Shown here in pieces: positions 1-9,066 of a stretch of 64,000 nt of DNA (position 1 is the stretch's first letter; each line of letters opens with the position of its first letter). Below the pieces are notes generated by a model. It saw nothing but the letters and a program-made list of their open reading frames with translations. It searched no databases and was not told the origin of the DNA. Source of the DNA: DATBLY01 sp963705545 (GTDB lineage: Bacteria > Actinomycetota > UBA4738 > HRBIN12); NCBI GenBank assembly GCA_963705545.1, contig CAVPJX010000005.1:1-64000 (forward strand), in the 5' to 3' direction. The position numbers and the translations under genes are program-made.

Positions 1-59
1 TCGGAGTAACCGGGCAGGACGCTCTGATCGGATGGCTCATACCGTTCGTTCGGCTTCGA

Positions 60-124
60 GCGCGGGCTTTGCCCGCGCAATCGAATTCTTCGGGGAAGGC
101 TTCGGAAGGGGGGCGGAGCCCCCC
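60..124 (-). terminator. Two GC-rich hairpins downstream of livM
   Basis: Two perfect hairpins lie just past the livM stop on the minus strand. One has an 8-bp stem (60-67 with 71-78, loop TTT) and the other a 7-bp stem (108-114 with 118-124, loop GGA). Neither is followed by a strong T tract, as is usual for high-GC actinobacterial terminators. They probably end the liv transcript. Bases 1-59 hold nothing recognisable. Confidence 0.5.
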
Positions 125-131
125 GAGTTGG

Positions 132-1012
132 CTATCGCTCTGGCAGTAGGCCCTCCGGCCGGCGGATCATCAGCGGCCGCGACGAGGAGGATGCCGGTAC
201 GGCGCTGCTGGGCGGCGGCCAGGCGCACGCCGGTCAAGAAGGGGATCACATCCTTGACGAAGCGGCTGCCCTTGAGCAGGCCGAGCAGCAGGACGGCGCC
301 GAGGATGGCCCCGCGGTTGTTCCCGCTGCCGCCCAGGATGAGCGCGAGCCAGACGAAGAGTGTTTCCTGGGGAAGGAACATGTTGGGCTCGATGTACGCC
401 AGATAGTGGCCGAACAGCACGCCCGCGAGGCCGGCGACGGCGGCGCCGATGACGAAGGCCTGGACCTTGAAGCGCACCACCGTCTTGCCGGCGACGGCCG
501 CCACGGTCTCGTCCTCGCGGATCGCGCGCAGCACGCGACCGAACGGCGAGAGGCGCACGCGCTCGAGGATCAGGTAGACGAGCCCGACCGCGACGACGAC
601 GAGGCCCAGGTAGAAGAGGTCGTAGCGGGCCGGAATCCACCGCGTGGAGCGGGCGTGGGATGCCGGTGATGCCGTTGGCGCCGCGAGTCAGCCACGCCTC
701 GTTCAGGAGGAACAGGCGCAAGACCTCGCCGAAGCCCAGCGTGACGATGGCGAGGTAGTCCTCGCGCAGCCTGAGGGCGGCGAGCGCCAGGCCGGCGCCC
801 GCCACGGCGCTGATCCCGATGGCGGCGCTCCACGCGAGCGGGAACGCCACGCCAGACACCGTGAGCAGCCCCGACGTGCAGGCGCCGATCGCGAAGAAGG
901 CGACCACGCCGAGGTTCACGAGGCCCGTGAGGCCCCACTGCACGTTGAGCCCGAGCGCCAGGAGCGCGCGGATGCCCACCAGGGTGGCGATGGCCGTGAG
1001 GTAGCCGGTCAC
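132..1012 (-). CDS. livM: Branched-chain amino acid ABC transporter permease LivM (two frame breaks)
   Basis: Inner-membrane permease of a LivFGHMK-type ABC importer for branched-chain amino acids or related compounds. The N-terminal part (NVQWGLTGLVNLGVVAFFAIG, then the EDYLAIVTLGFGEVLRL region) is typical LivM. The central part continues in another frame with FGRVLRAIREDE, VAGLAGVLFGHYLAYI and LILGGSGNNRGAILGA. A third frame supplies the usual end, RRPEGLLPER, then TAG at 134-132. One break is therefore near 630-660 and another near 175-200. The start is the GTG at 1012, inside a 77-bp tandem duplication that also contains the livH stop. No substrate-binding protein or ATPase is next to it, so those partners lie outside the window or elsewhere. 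The breaks could be sequence errors or real decay. Confidence 0.8.
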
Positions 1013-1146
1013 GTCCGCGCGCCCATGAGCCCCTGCGGCCGGAGCAGCAGGGCCAGGAGGATGATCGCGTCCGTGAGGTAGCCGGTCACGTCCGCGCGCC
1101 CATGAGCCCCTGCGGCCGGAGCAGCAGGGCCAGGAGGATGATCGCG
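994..1146. repeat. 77-bp tandem duplication across the livH/livM junction
   Basis: Bases 994-1069 and 1071-1146 appear identical, a unit of 76 bases with a period of 77. The unit contains the end of livH (RPQGLMGART then TGA) and the GTG start of livM, which overlap as GTGA. Because 77 is not a multiple of three, initiation at the copy-2 GTG would read through a second livH tail and stop in copy 1. Only the copy-1 GTG leads into livM. Confidence 0.85.
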
Positions 1147-2024
1147 AAGCCGACCGCCGACTTGTACGTGGGCGGGATCGCGAGGGTGCTGACCTCCTCC
1201 ACGATGCCGACGATGACCGCACCGAGGAGGGCGCCCGGGGCCGAGCCGATGCCGCCCAGGATCGCCGCCGCGAAGACGGCAATGATGAGGCCGGCGCCGA
1301 GAAGCGGGTCGATCGTCGTGTCCAGCCCGAGGAAGACCCCGGCGCCGCCGGCGAGCGCGCCACCGCCGAGCGTGGCGAGACCGACGATTCGTTCGGTTGG
1401 CAAGCCCTTGACGCGCGCCAGGAGCGGATCTGCCGCGCTCGCGCGCATGGCGATGCCGAGGCGCGTGCGCTCGAGGAAGGCCTGCACGAGCAGCATCAGG
1501 GCCACCGTGACGGCGAGGATCACGATCTGCTCCTGACCAACACGAAGCCCCTGCCACACCGCCGCGCGCGTCACCAGGACGTCGTAGCTCCGGTAGTCGT
1601 TACCCCAGATGAACCGGACGGCATTTTCGAGAAAGAACGCGACGCCGATCGACGCGATGGCCAGGGCGAAGGGCCGGCGGTCCCGCATGGGACGGAACAC
1701 GACGCGGTCCACCGCCCAGGCGACGGCGCCCGTCACGGCGAGGGCCGAGAGCCAGGCCCACTCGATCCGCCACCCCCACCCGTGGTTCGCGGCAAACGCC
1801 GCGAAGGCGCCGACGGTGAGGTAGGTGCTCACCGCGAAGTTGGGAAAGCGGAGGAGTTTCCAGAGCAGGGAGAACGCGACGGACGGCAGGGCGAGGATGC
1901 CGCCGGTCACGAGACCGTTCCACAGGTACTGCAGGACGGCGGCGTCCGGTAGACGATGATGGACGCTTGCTCGAATCTTGCCCTGCCGGGCCTGGTAGAC
2001 GCCGAATCGTTCCCCGCATCCCAC
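1086..2024 (-). CDS. livH: Branched-chain amino acid ABC transporter permease LivH
   Basis: First membrane subunit of the Liv-type importer, paired with LivM. The motif QYLWNGLVTGGILALPSVA opens the first membrane segment. The PLLARVKGLPTERIVGLA region and the GLIIAVFAAAILGGIGSAPG stretch are the family's conserved cytoplasmic loop and late membrane helix, and RPQGLMG is the usual C terminus. Length (312 residues at the longest start) fits the family. The start is uncertain: the GTG at 2024 adds about 24 atypical residues before the conserved QYLWNG and lies inside a hairpin. It is followed by livM on the same strand. The upstream propeller gene ends 86 bases away. Confidence 0.88.
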   Translation of the reverse strand: MGCGERFGVYQARQGKIRASVHHRLPDAAVLQYLWNGLVTGGILALPSVAFSLLWKLLRFPNFAVSTYLTVGAFAAFAANHGWGWRIEWAWLSALAVTGAVAWAVDRVVFRPMRDRRPFALAIASIGVAFFLENAVRFIWGNDYRSYDVLVTRAAVWQGLRVGQEQIVILAVTVALMLLVQAFLERTRLGIAMRASAADPLLARVKGLPTERIVGLATLGGGALAGGAGVFLGLDTTIDPLLGAGLIIAVFAAAILGGIGSAPGALLGAVIVGIVEEVSTLAIPPTYKSAVGFAIILLALLLRPQGLMGART

Positions 2025-2043
2025 AGACCTCTTCGGCTGTGGG
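2020..2043 (-). promoter_or_regulatory. Hairpin between the propeller gene and livH
   Basis: CCCACAG (2020-2026) and CTGTGGG (2037-2043) form a 7-bp stem with a 10-base loop in the short gap before livH. It could be a weak terminator for the upstream MoaD/propeller pair or a leader structure for livH. It also overlaps the most upstream livH start codon, which argues for a later start. Confidence 0.3.
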
Positions 2044-2110
2044 TGATGGTCGCCTTTAGCGATCGGCCCCCGGAAGGTGCTCCCGCGCTACCGCCGATGC
2101 CGTGGGACGC

Positions 2111-3178
2111 TCAGCCGGCCACGCGGACCGACGTGACGGGCGCCAGGTGCTCGTGCACCGTGAACCAGGAGGCGCCGGCGTCGGCCGACCCGAACACCTC
2201 GCCGGACGTCGCCCCGAAGTACAGGCCCAGCGGCGAACCCCCGTCCAGGCCGAACGCCTGGCGGAGGATCGTCAGGTAGGCGTCCTCCTGCGGGAGCCCG
2301 TCGGAACGTGCGATCCAGGTGGCTCCGGCGTCGCGGGTCTCGTAGACGCGGAGCTTCCCGTCGGTCGTCACGCGATCCCGATCGGCCGTCAGCGGGATCA
2401 CGTACGCGCTGTCGGGATCCGCGGGATCGACGACCATCGGGAACCCGAAGCCGGACGGCAGCCCGGCCGCGACATCCGTCCAGGACCCGCCGGCGTCGTC
2501 GGATCGGTACACGCTGCCGTGGAACTGCATGAACAGGCGCTCCGGCCGGGTCGGCGCCCGGTGCATGTTGTGGACGCAGAAGGCGTCGGTCGTCGCCTGC
2601 TCCTCCTCGGGCACGTACGGGGCGACGAGGCCCTCGTAGCCGGTGCGCCACGACCCGCCGCCGTCCTCGCTGATCCAGACGCCCGCCGCCGAGATCCCGA
2701 TCGCGAGGCGCATCGGATCGCCGGGCCACGGGCAGATCGAGTGCAGGGCCAGGCCGCCCGCCCCCGGGTTCCAGCCCGGGCGCGCGGGTACGTCCCAGAG
2801 CGCGCGGTTGAGCTCCCACGTCTCGCCGCCGTCGGTGCTCTCGAACAACGCCGCCGGGGCGATACCGGCCCAGAGCTGGCCGTCGGCCTCCCCGGGCCGC
2901 ACGATCCAGATCCGCTCGAGCGTGGCGTCGGGCTCATCCTCGGGGAACGCCGGCCCCTTCGCCTGCTGCCATTCCCCGGTCGGATCGTCCGTGTACATCA
3001 GGCGCGGGCCGTAGAACCCCGAGGTGACGGAGGCGAAGTACCGTCCCGAGCGCGGATCGCGCATCCCGTACTCGACGACGTCGCCGGGGAACGCGCGCGT
3101 CGAGATCTCGAACGCGGATCCAGGCTCGCCCTGCAGCACGAACAACCCCTTCTTGGTACCAACCAGCAGTTCGGTCAT
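2111..3178 (-). CDS. Asp-box (BNR/sialidase-type) beta-propeller protein
   Basis: A 355-residue protein with five Asp-box repeats of the S/T-x-D-x-G-x-T/S-W type: STDGGETW, SEDGGGSW, SDDAGGSW, TRDAGATW and SADAGASW, spaced 45 to 75 residues apart. These define a sialidase-fold propeller. No signal peptide is seen (it begins MTELLVGTKKGLFVLQ), so it is probably cytoplasmic, and the catalytic Arg triad of true sialidases is not evident. Its ATG overlaps the stop of the MoaD-like gene (ATGA), with AAGGAGG as ribosome binding site inside that gene, so the two are translationally coupled. Pairing of this family with a ThiS/MoaD protein is, from memory, recurrent in actinobacteria. Its biochemical role is unknown. 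Confidence 0.75.
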   Translation of the reverse strand: MTELLVGTKKGLFVLQGEPGSAFEISTRAFPGDVVEYGMRDPRSGRYFASVTSGFYGPRLMYTDDPTGEWQQAKGPAFPEDEPDATLERIWIVRPGEADGQLWAGIAPAALFESTDGGETWELNRALWDVPARPGWNPGAGGLALHSICPWPGDPMRLAIGISAAGVWISEDGGGSWRTGYEGLVAPYVPEEEQATTDAFCVHNMHRAPTRPERLFMQFHGSVYRSDDAGGSWTDVAAGLPSGFGFPMVVDPADPDSAYVIPLTADRDRVTTDGKLRVYETRDAGATWIARSDGLPQEDAYLTILRQAFGLDGGSPLGLYFGATSGEVFGSADAGASWFTVHEHLAPVTSVRVAG

Positions 3179-3456
3179 CGCATGGTCCTCCTTCGGGCCC
3201 CGCCCGAGATCGACGGCAGCACGTGGATGCGGTCGCGCGCGCCGACCGGCGCGTCCTCGCGCACCTTCTCCCCGTTGACGAAGACGTTGACGTGCGGCCG
3301 CACCCGTCCGTGCTCGTCGAGGATCCAGCCGACCACCTTGGGGAACCGGTCCTCGAGCGCGCGCAGGACCTCGCCGACCGAGTCGCCGGGGAGCTCGACC
3401 CGGTCGTTCCCGTCGGCCCGGTCCTTCAGCGGGGCCCGGAGCGTGACGACCGCCAT
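3175..3456 (-). CDS. MoaD/ThiS-like ubiquitin-fold small protein
   Basis: A 93-residue beta-grasp protein starting MAVVTLRAPLKD. The central LEDRFPKVVGWILDEHGRVR region and NVFVNGEKVRE, and the end with LPSISGG, match MoaD/ThiS sulfur carriers or small archaeal-modifier-like proteins. The functional diglycine of this family is normally the C terminus. Here seven residues, ARRRTMR, follow it, so trimming would be needed before activation. The extension also encodes the ribosome binding site of the downstream propeller gene. The Met at 3456 is chosen because upstream residues are low-complexity Pro/Gly and do not fit the fold. Confidence 0.72.
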   Translation of the reverse strand: MAVVTLRAPLKDRADGNDRVELPGDSVGEVLRALEDRFPKVVGWILDEHGRVRPHVNVFVNGEKVREDAPVGARDRIHVLPSISGGARRRTMR

Positions 3457-3524
3457 CGGCCGGAGTCTAGGCTCGGGCCCCGACGTCCCGCCCGGCCCGA
3501 CTTGCGGTTCCTTGCCCCGGAAGC

Positions 3525-3567
3525 GCAACCGGGAACGGTTGCGGGGCGGTCCGAGGGACCGCCCCGC
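3525..3567 (-). terminator. Strong hairpin downstream of the beta-helix gene
   Basis: A perfect 12-bp stem (3541-3552 with 3556-3567, loop GAG) lies 12 bases past the beta-helix stop. It is followed on the minus strand by a second 7-bp hairpin (3525-3531 with 3536-3542). It separates the secreted protein gene from the MoaD/propeller pair. Confidence 0.7.
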
Positions 3568-3578
3568 CGACCGCTCGC

Positions 3579-4652
3579 CTAGGCGCAGAAGTCGCCCGGC
3601 GCGGACGTCTCGCAGAAGTTCCCGGCCAGCTCGTTCCCGGTCCCGCTGCCGTCCGTGAAGACGTCGTAGGGGCCGTTGCCGAAGACGAGGTTGTCGGTGA
3701 TCACCGTGTCGCTGGGGGCCTCTCCACCCGTGAGCTCCTCCGCCGACAGCAACAGGATGCCACCCGAGTTGATCTCGGTGCCCTCGTTGTTGCGCACGAT
3801 GTTCTGCGTGACGCTCGAGCCGCTCGCGCCGAGCAGCAGGATCCCACCGCCGGATAGGGCCGGTCCGTCATCGCTCGCCGGGCATGCCTTCGTGTTCACC
3901 GTGGCGCTGTTGAACTTGATCGTGACGTCCTCGACGCCGCCCTGTCCGTCGTCGAGGATCAGGATGCCCTCGCAGTTGCTGAACACGTGGTTCTGCTGGA
4001 CGGTGACGCCGCTCGAGTGGCGCACGAAGATCCCGAAGGTGCTGTCCCACGAGTCGTTGTGCGTGATCTTCGCGCCCGCATCGGCCGAGTCACCCAGGTA
4101 GATCCCGGCCTCACCCGCCCCCCCCGTCCGGTTGTTGCGGATCACGGCGCCGAGCCCGTCGAAGCTCGCCAGGCCGTACTCGCCGTTGTCGTAGGCGGCG
4201 TTGCCGTCGAGGAGCAGGTCTTGGGTGCCGAAGGCGAAGACGCCCATGCCCGGCCATCCGAGGAACTGGATCCCGCTCACCACCACGTCTGAGACCCGAT
4301 CCGTGACCTGGCCCTGGTCGTCGGCGGTGCCGAGGACGCAGACGCCCGACCCGCCGGAGTACTTCTTGCACTGCCCTCCGAGGTTCGTGGGCGGCCGAAG
4401 GACGGTGCCGCCGCCGAACCCGCCGGCGCCGCGAAGCGTGATGTCGTCCTTCTTGATCGTGATCGACTGCCGGTACGTACCCGGGAGCAGGATGATCGTG
4501 TCGCCCGGCTTCGCCGCGTTCACGGCGGCCTGGACCGACTCGTTGGGCCGCACGACCCAGGTCTTCGGCGCGCGGGCGCCCGCCGGGACGGCGATCGCGA
4601 TCGCCCCCAGGACCATGGCCGCGACGATCGCCGTTCGGAGCATCCGCTGCAT
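3579..4652 (-). CDS. Secreted right-handed parallel beta-helix (NosD/pectate-lyase-like) protein
   Basis: A 357-residue exported protein. Residues 1-27 form a Sec signal peptide (hydrophobic IVAAMVLGAIAIAVPAGARA, AxA cleavage). The body opens with VRPNESVQAAVNAAKPGDTI, the usual first strand and helix of right-handed beta-helix proteins. It then carries many rungs with N-x-A/V-x-x-N patterns (DGNAAYDNGEYGL, IRNNRTGG, ITHNDSWDS, VQQNHVFSN, TQNIVRNN, ITDNLVFGNG). Cysteines near the C terminus (NFCETSAPGDFC) may form a disulfide. No lyase catalytic set could be assigned, so it may bind surfaces or polysaccharide. GAGGGGAGGAACG precedes the ATG. It is divergently oriented to the large DUF11 gene. 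Confidence 0.82.
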   Translation of the reverse strand: MQRMLRTAIVAAMVLGAIAIAVPAGARAPKTWVVRPNESVQAAVNAAKPGDTIILLPGTYRQSITIKKDDITLRGAGGFGGGTVLRPPTNLGGQCKKYSGGSGVCVLGTADDQGQVTDRVSDVVVSGIQFLGWPGMGVFAFGTQDLLLDGNAAYDNGEYGLASFDGLGAVIRNNRTGGAGEAGIYLGDSADAGAKITHNDSWDSTFGIFVRHSSGVTVQQNHVFSNCEGILILDDGQGGVEDVTIKFNSATVNTKACPASDDGPALSGGGILLLGASGSSVTQNIVRNNEGTEINSGGILLLSAEELTGGEAPSDTVITDNLVFGNGPYDVFTDGSGTGNELAGNFCETSAPGDFCA

Positions 4653-4855
4653 CGTTCCTCCCCTCGATCTGACGACGGGAGGCTACGACAGCCCACCCGG
4701 TTCGGCGATGGCCCCGGACGCTCCGGGAGCGGTCACGGTGCGGACCGTGACCTGAGAAGGGTCGCGGGCTGGGTCGGCGCGTGCGTCCGCCCACGCCTGT
4801 TGCGTCTCAGCGCAACGATACGCGGGGAGCGTCCGGCAGGGGGCGACAATCGCAC

Positions 4856-7800
4856 GTGCCCAGCCGGGGCTACAGCTCACGCGCGCGCGTGCCGCGCGGC
4901 CGTTCGACGTGGTCGGACGGCCGCTCGATCGTCCGTTCGGGACCTCCCGCGTGGGCCCGGGCCGCCGCCGCGCTCGGCGCGCTGATCGCGATCCTCGTGC
5001 CGGCGCTCACGGCGGATGCGGCCGAGGCCCCGATCCCGACCAGCCCGTTCATGATCCAGACGAACGGGCCGAACGGCCTGGTCACCCTGGGGGACTGGTA
5101 CACGTCGAACGTGGCCGGCGCCGGTGGCGGCTACCACTACGTCCGCTTCACGGTGCCGTGCGGGTGGCCGTCCGGGACGCCGGTGTACGTGGACCTGTTC
5201 AGCGCGGAGGAGAACCGGGTGGCGGGCGCCCTCGCTCAGTGGGAGGAGCCGAACGGCGCATACGACTCCACCCAGTTCGAGCTGTACGGGCCGGGGTCGG
5301 TCGTGGGACCGGGCTACGCGTCGCCCGCGCCGGGGGCCGGCATCCCGGGCTCCCGGGTCACGTTCCAGCCGGGGGCTCCCGGCGTCCCCGAGGCGTGGAT
5401 CCGCTACCGGACGCTGGCCGCGCCGGTCGCGTGTGGGTCCTACGTGATCCGGTCGGAGGTGCTGGTCGCCGACCCCTTGAACCCGGGCGGCACCGGCGAC
5501 GACCAGAACGGCTGGCGGGTGCGGGTCGGGACCGACGGCGACGCCGACCCGACGAACCCGCCCCCACCGAACGCCGACGACCCGGACGGAACCCCCGGGA
5601 CGAACGACGAGATCACGATCGGCGTCGACCAGGCGAGCTTCCAGCAGGACACCGGAGCCCTCGCGTGCCAGACGTTCTACGAGTGGGTGAGCCCGGGTCA
5701 GCCATCGGTCGTGTTCCACAACTTCGACATGGACGGCAACACGCGGGTCCGGTACTACGCGCCCTCGGATGCCGGCTACGATCCGAACGCGCTCGCCGGG
5801 GGCACGCTCGGCACGCTCTCGGTCAACGGCGCCTGGAACGGCGGCACGCTCGCGAGCCGGGTCGGCGACACGATCGTGAACCCGGAGTCGGGCTGGTGGC
5901 GGGTGGTCACCTGCATCTCGACGCAGAACCAATTCATCCAGGAGGGCGAGGTCGGGCGGGCCGCGTACTACGTTCAGCCGCCGACCCCGGCGTTGCAGAT
6001 CGCCAAGGACGACGGCCGGGCCACGATCGCTCCCGGCGAGACCACGACCTACACGATCGCCGTGGACGACGTCGCGGCCGGGGCCACGGCGGGCGCCGCG
6101 AACAACGTCGTCGTGACGGACACCCTGCCCGCGGGGGTCACCTACCTGGGATGCGGGGTCACGGATCCCGCCCAGGGCTCCTGGTCGTGTTCGGAGGCCG
6201 GCGGCGTCGTGACGTTCACGCAGACCGGTTGGATCGACGCGGGCGACGGCGCCTCGCTCACCGTGACGGTCCGCGTGGACCAGGGGACGGCCGGATCGAT
6301 CACCGACACCGTGACGGCGACCTATACGGACCAGATCGGGAACCCGTTCGCGCCCGTGAGCGCCTCGGACACGGACACGATCGTGCCGTCGGCCGACCTG
6401 GAGCTCACGAAGGACGACGGGACCGCGACGGTCGTCGCGGGCACGTCGACGACGTACGCGGTCACGATCTCGAACCACGGGCCGACGGACGAGCCGGCCG
6501 GCGTGACGATCGACGATCCGATCCCCGTCGGCGTCACGGCGAGCGAGTCCGAGCCGGACTGCGCGATCGGCGGCGGGTCCTTCACGTGCACGACGTCCGC
6601 GCCGATCGCGGCCGGGGCCTCGGTCACGTATCAGCTCACCCTGAACGTCCCTCCCGGGTTCGCGGGCGCCAACCTGTCCAACACCGCCTCGATCACCTCG
6701 AGCCCGATCGCGGATCCCGATCCGACGAACGACGCGGACACCGACGTCGACGGCGTGTTGGTCTCGGCGGACCTGTCGATCGTGAAGACCGACTCGGCGG
6801 ACCCGGTCGATGCGGGCGACGCCCTGGACTACACGCTCACCGTGACGAACCTCGGACCGTCGGACGCGGCGGGGCTCGCCGTGTCCGACGTCGTCCCGGC
6901 GGGGTTCTCGATCACTGGGGTGACATCGGGGGCCGGTACCTGCGGGTTCCTCGGGAACCTGGCGTCGTGCACGCGCCCGACGCTGGGCGCCGGCGCCACG
7001 TGGGTCATCACCGTCTCGGTCTTGGTCGACCCGGCGACACCCGGCGGCCTGTACACGGACTCCGCCGCCGTGACGTCGACGAGCCCGGATCCCGTGCCGG
7101 CGAACGACTCGGACTCGGAGGGCACGACCGTCACCCCGGCGGCCGATCTGGCGGTGACGAAGACCGACGGGGTGGCGACGGTGGCCGCCGGGACGTCGAC
7201 GACGTACACGATCACGATCGCGAACCTGGGGCCGTCGATCGAGCCCGCGGGCGTCATCGTCTCGGATGCGATCCCGCCGAACACGACGCCCTCGGAGTCC
7301 GAGTCCGACTGCGCGATCGTCGCGGGCACGTTCACGTGCACGACGTCGGCGCCCCTCGCTCCCGGTGGGTCCGTCCAGTACCAACTGACGCTCTCGGTCT
7401 CGCCGGCGTACCCGAACCCGACGCTCGTCAACACGGCGAGCATCACGTCCACGCCGATCGTCGATCCGTTCCCGGCGAACGACTCGGCCACCGATACGGA
7501 CACCGTCACGTCCTCCGCCGATCTGTCGATCACCAAGACCGACGCTCCGGATCCGGTCGTCGCGGGCTCACAGCTCACGTACACGTTGACCGTGGGGAAC
7601 GCGGGGCCGGGCAGCGCGGCCGGGGTGACGGTGACGGACGCGTTGCCGGGAGGGGTGACGTTCGTCTCGGCGACCCCCTCGCAAGGCACCTGCTCGCAGG
7701 CCGGTGGGGCGGTCTCCTGCGCGATCGGCACGGTCGCGGTCGGCGCGACCGTCACCGTGACGGTCACGGTGACTCCCACCGTGCCCGGCACCATCACGAA

Positions 7801-9007
7801 CGTCGCCACGGTGTCGGCCATCACGACCGATCCGGTCGCGGCGAACGACACCGACTCCGAGCCGACGCTCGTGATCGCGCAGCCCTTCGACCTTTCCGTC
7901 GTCAAGACCGATTCGACGGATCCGGTCCTGCCGGGCGATGCGTTCAGCTATTCGATCGTCGTCACGAACGCCGGTCCGGGCCAGGCGGCGAACGTCACGC
8001 TGAGCGACGCCGTTCCCTCGGCGCTCACGGTCTCCGGCGCGACGACCGCGGGCGGAGGGACGTGCTCGGTCGCGGCCAACGTCGTCACCTGTACGATCGC
8101 CTCGCTCCCGGCGAGCGCGACCTGGACGATCACGGTCTCCGTCCACGTTCCCGACACGGCGACCCCCGGCACCGTGACGAACACGGCCACGGTCGCGGCG
8201 GTCGGGGACTCGAACCCCACGAACGACGCGGCCAGCCAGACCACGACGATCGGGTCCGTGGCGGGGGAGGCCGACCTGTCGGTGACGAAGGCCGCCGACG
8301 ATCCCACTCCCCAGGAAGGCCAGACCGTCGCCTACACCGTGGTGGTCTCGAACGCCGGACCGGACACCGCCACCGGCGTGGAGGTCACCGACCTGCTCCC
8401 GGTCGGGGTGACGTTCCTCTCGGCGAACGCGAGCCAGGGGTCGTACGACCCTGCCTCGGGCGTCTGGGACGTGGGAGACGTTCCGCCCGACGGCTCGGCC
8501 ACGCTCGTGATCCGTGCCAGCGTCGATCCGGGGACCGCCGGAACGACGATCGTGAACGGCGCCGCCGTATCGGCGATGGATCAGGCCGATCCGACGCCGG
8601 ACGACGATGCCGGCACGGCTCCGATCGACGTCGGCGGCAGTGGCGGCGGCTCGGGCGGCGGCGGCTCGGGCGGCGGCTCGGGCGGCGGCGGGGCCGGAAC
8701 CGGCGGCACGGCGCTCACCGGGCTGCCCGGCGGCCGGACGACGTTCGCGTGGCTCTTCGCGCTCGCGCTGCTGGGCCTCGTGGCCCTCGTGTCCGCCCAG
8801 GAGCTGAGCAGGCGCGTCGCCGCTCCGATCGCGGCCGGTCCGGCGCCGACACCTCGGTTCCTCGCGGAGCCGTTCTTCTTCGCCGCGGAGGACACGGCGC
8901 TCCCGCAGCCACCGGAGGCGTCCACCCCTCGGTACCTCGCCGAGCCCTTCTGCTTCGTGGCCGGGGAGGAGGGGCGGACCGCGCACAGCGCCCGCCGGCG
9001 CGGTTAG
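4856..9007 (+). CDS. Large surface protein with seven DUF11 repeats and a C-terminal membrane anchor
   Basis: An exported protein of about 1380 residues. A signal peptide (ALGALIAILVPALTADAA) precedes a unique region of about 350 residues. Seven DUF11 domains of about 120 residues follow, each opening with variants of LSITKTD and containing GPG/GPS, VTDxLPxGV and NTAxV/I motifs (openings LQIAKDDG, LELTKDDG, LSIVKTDS, LAVTKTDG, LSITKTDA, LSVVKTDS, LSVTKAAD). A Gly/Ser linker, one membrane helix (FAWLFALALLGLVALV) and a cytoplasmic tail with a doubled motif (TPRFLAEPFFF, TPRYLAEPFCF) close it. No canonical LPXTG box is present. It is probably an adhesin or S-layer-like stalk. The start is uncertain: GTG 4856 is preceded at some distance by AGGGGG; GTG 4781 and GTG 4889 are alternatives. 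Confidence 0.85.
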   Translation: MPSRGYSSRARVPRGRSTWSDGRSIVRSGPPAWARAAAALGALIAILVPALTADAAEAPIPTSPFMIQTNGPNGLVTLGDWYTSNVAGAGGGYHYVRFTVPCGWPSGTPVYVDLFSAEENRVAGALAQWEEPNGAYDSTQFELYGPGSVVGPGYASPAPGAGIPGSRVTFQPGAPGVPEAWIRYRTLAAPVACGSYVIRSEVLVADPLNPGGTGDDQNGWRVRVGTDGDADPTNPPPPNADDPDGTPGTNDEITIGVDQASFQQDTGALACQTFYEWVSPGQPSVVFHNFDMDGNTRVRYYAPSDAGYDPNALAGGTLGTLSVNGAWNGGTLASRVGDTIVNPESGWWRVVTCISTQNQFIQEGEVGRAAYYVQPPTPALQIAKDDGRATIAPGETTTYTIAVDDVAAGATAGAANNVVVTDTLPAGVTYLGCGVTDPAQGSWSCSEAGGVVTFTQTGWIDAGDGASLTVTVRVDQGTAGSITDTVTATYTDQIGNPFAPVSASDTDTIVPSADLELTKDDGTATVVAGTSTTYAVTISNHGPTDEPAGVTIDDPIPVGVTASESEPDCAIGGGSFTCTTSAPIAAGASVTYQLTLNVPPGFAGANLSNTASITSSPIADPDPTNDADTDVDGVLVSADLSIVKTDSADPVDAGDALDYTLTVTNLGPSDAAGLAVSDVVPAGFSITGVTSGAGTCGFLGNLASCTRPTLGAGATWVITVSVLVDPATPGGLYTDSAAVTSTSPDPVPANDSDSEGTTVTPAADLAVTKTDGVATVAAGTSTTYTITIANLGPSIEPAGVIVSDAIPPNTTPSESESDCAIVAGTFTCTTSAPLAPGGSVQYQLTLSVSPAYPNPTLVNTASITSTPIVDPFPANDSATDTDTVTSSADLSITKTDAPDPVVAGSQLTYTLTVGNAGPGSAAGVTVTDALPGGVTFVSATPSQGTCSQAGGAVSCAIGTVAVGATVTVTVTVTPTVPGTITNVATVSAITTDPVAANDTDSEPTLVIAQPFDLSVVKTDSTDPVLPGDAFSYSIVVTNAGPGQAANVTLSDAVPSALTVSGATTAGGGTCSVAANVVTCTIASLPASATWTITVSVHVPDTATPGTVTNTATVAAVGDSNPTNDAASQTTTIGSVAGEADLSVTKAADDPTPQEGQTVAYTVVVSNAGPDTATGVEVTDLLPVGVTFLSANASQGSYDPASGVWDVGDVPPDGSATLVIRASVDPGTAGTTIVNGAAVSAMDQADPTPDDDAGTAPIDVGGSGGGSGGGGSGGGSGGGGAGTGGTALTGLPGGRTTFAWLFALALLGLVALVSAQELSRRVAAPIAAGPAPTPRFLAEPFFFAAEDTALPQPPEASTPRYLAEPFCFVAGEEGRTAHSARRRG

Positions 9008-9066
9008 GTTCGACCGAGCTCGGGATCGCGCGGTGGTCGTTGCGCGTACGCGACGCAGTCACGTAG

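Noticed and set aside
8637..8697. GGCGGC-rich repeat, considered as a CRISPR or tandem-repeat locus
   Set aside because: It encodes the Gly/Ser linker of the DUF11 protein in frame; there are no spacers.
8637..8760. Possible LPXTG sortase signal near the end of the DUF11 protein
   Set aside because: The sequence reads ALTGLPGG before the helix; no LPxTG or close variant is present.
4909..9066. A second long plus-strand frame inside the DUF11 gene
   Set aside because: It is Arg/Gly-rich shadow sequence of the GC-rich repeats in the +1 frame, with no domain and no start signal.
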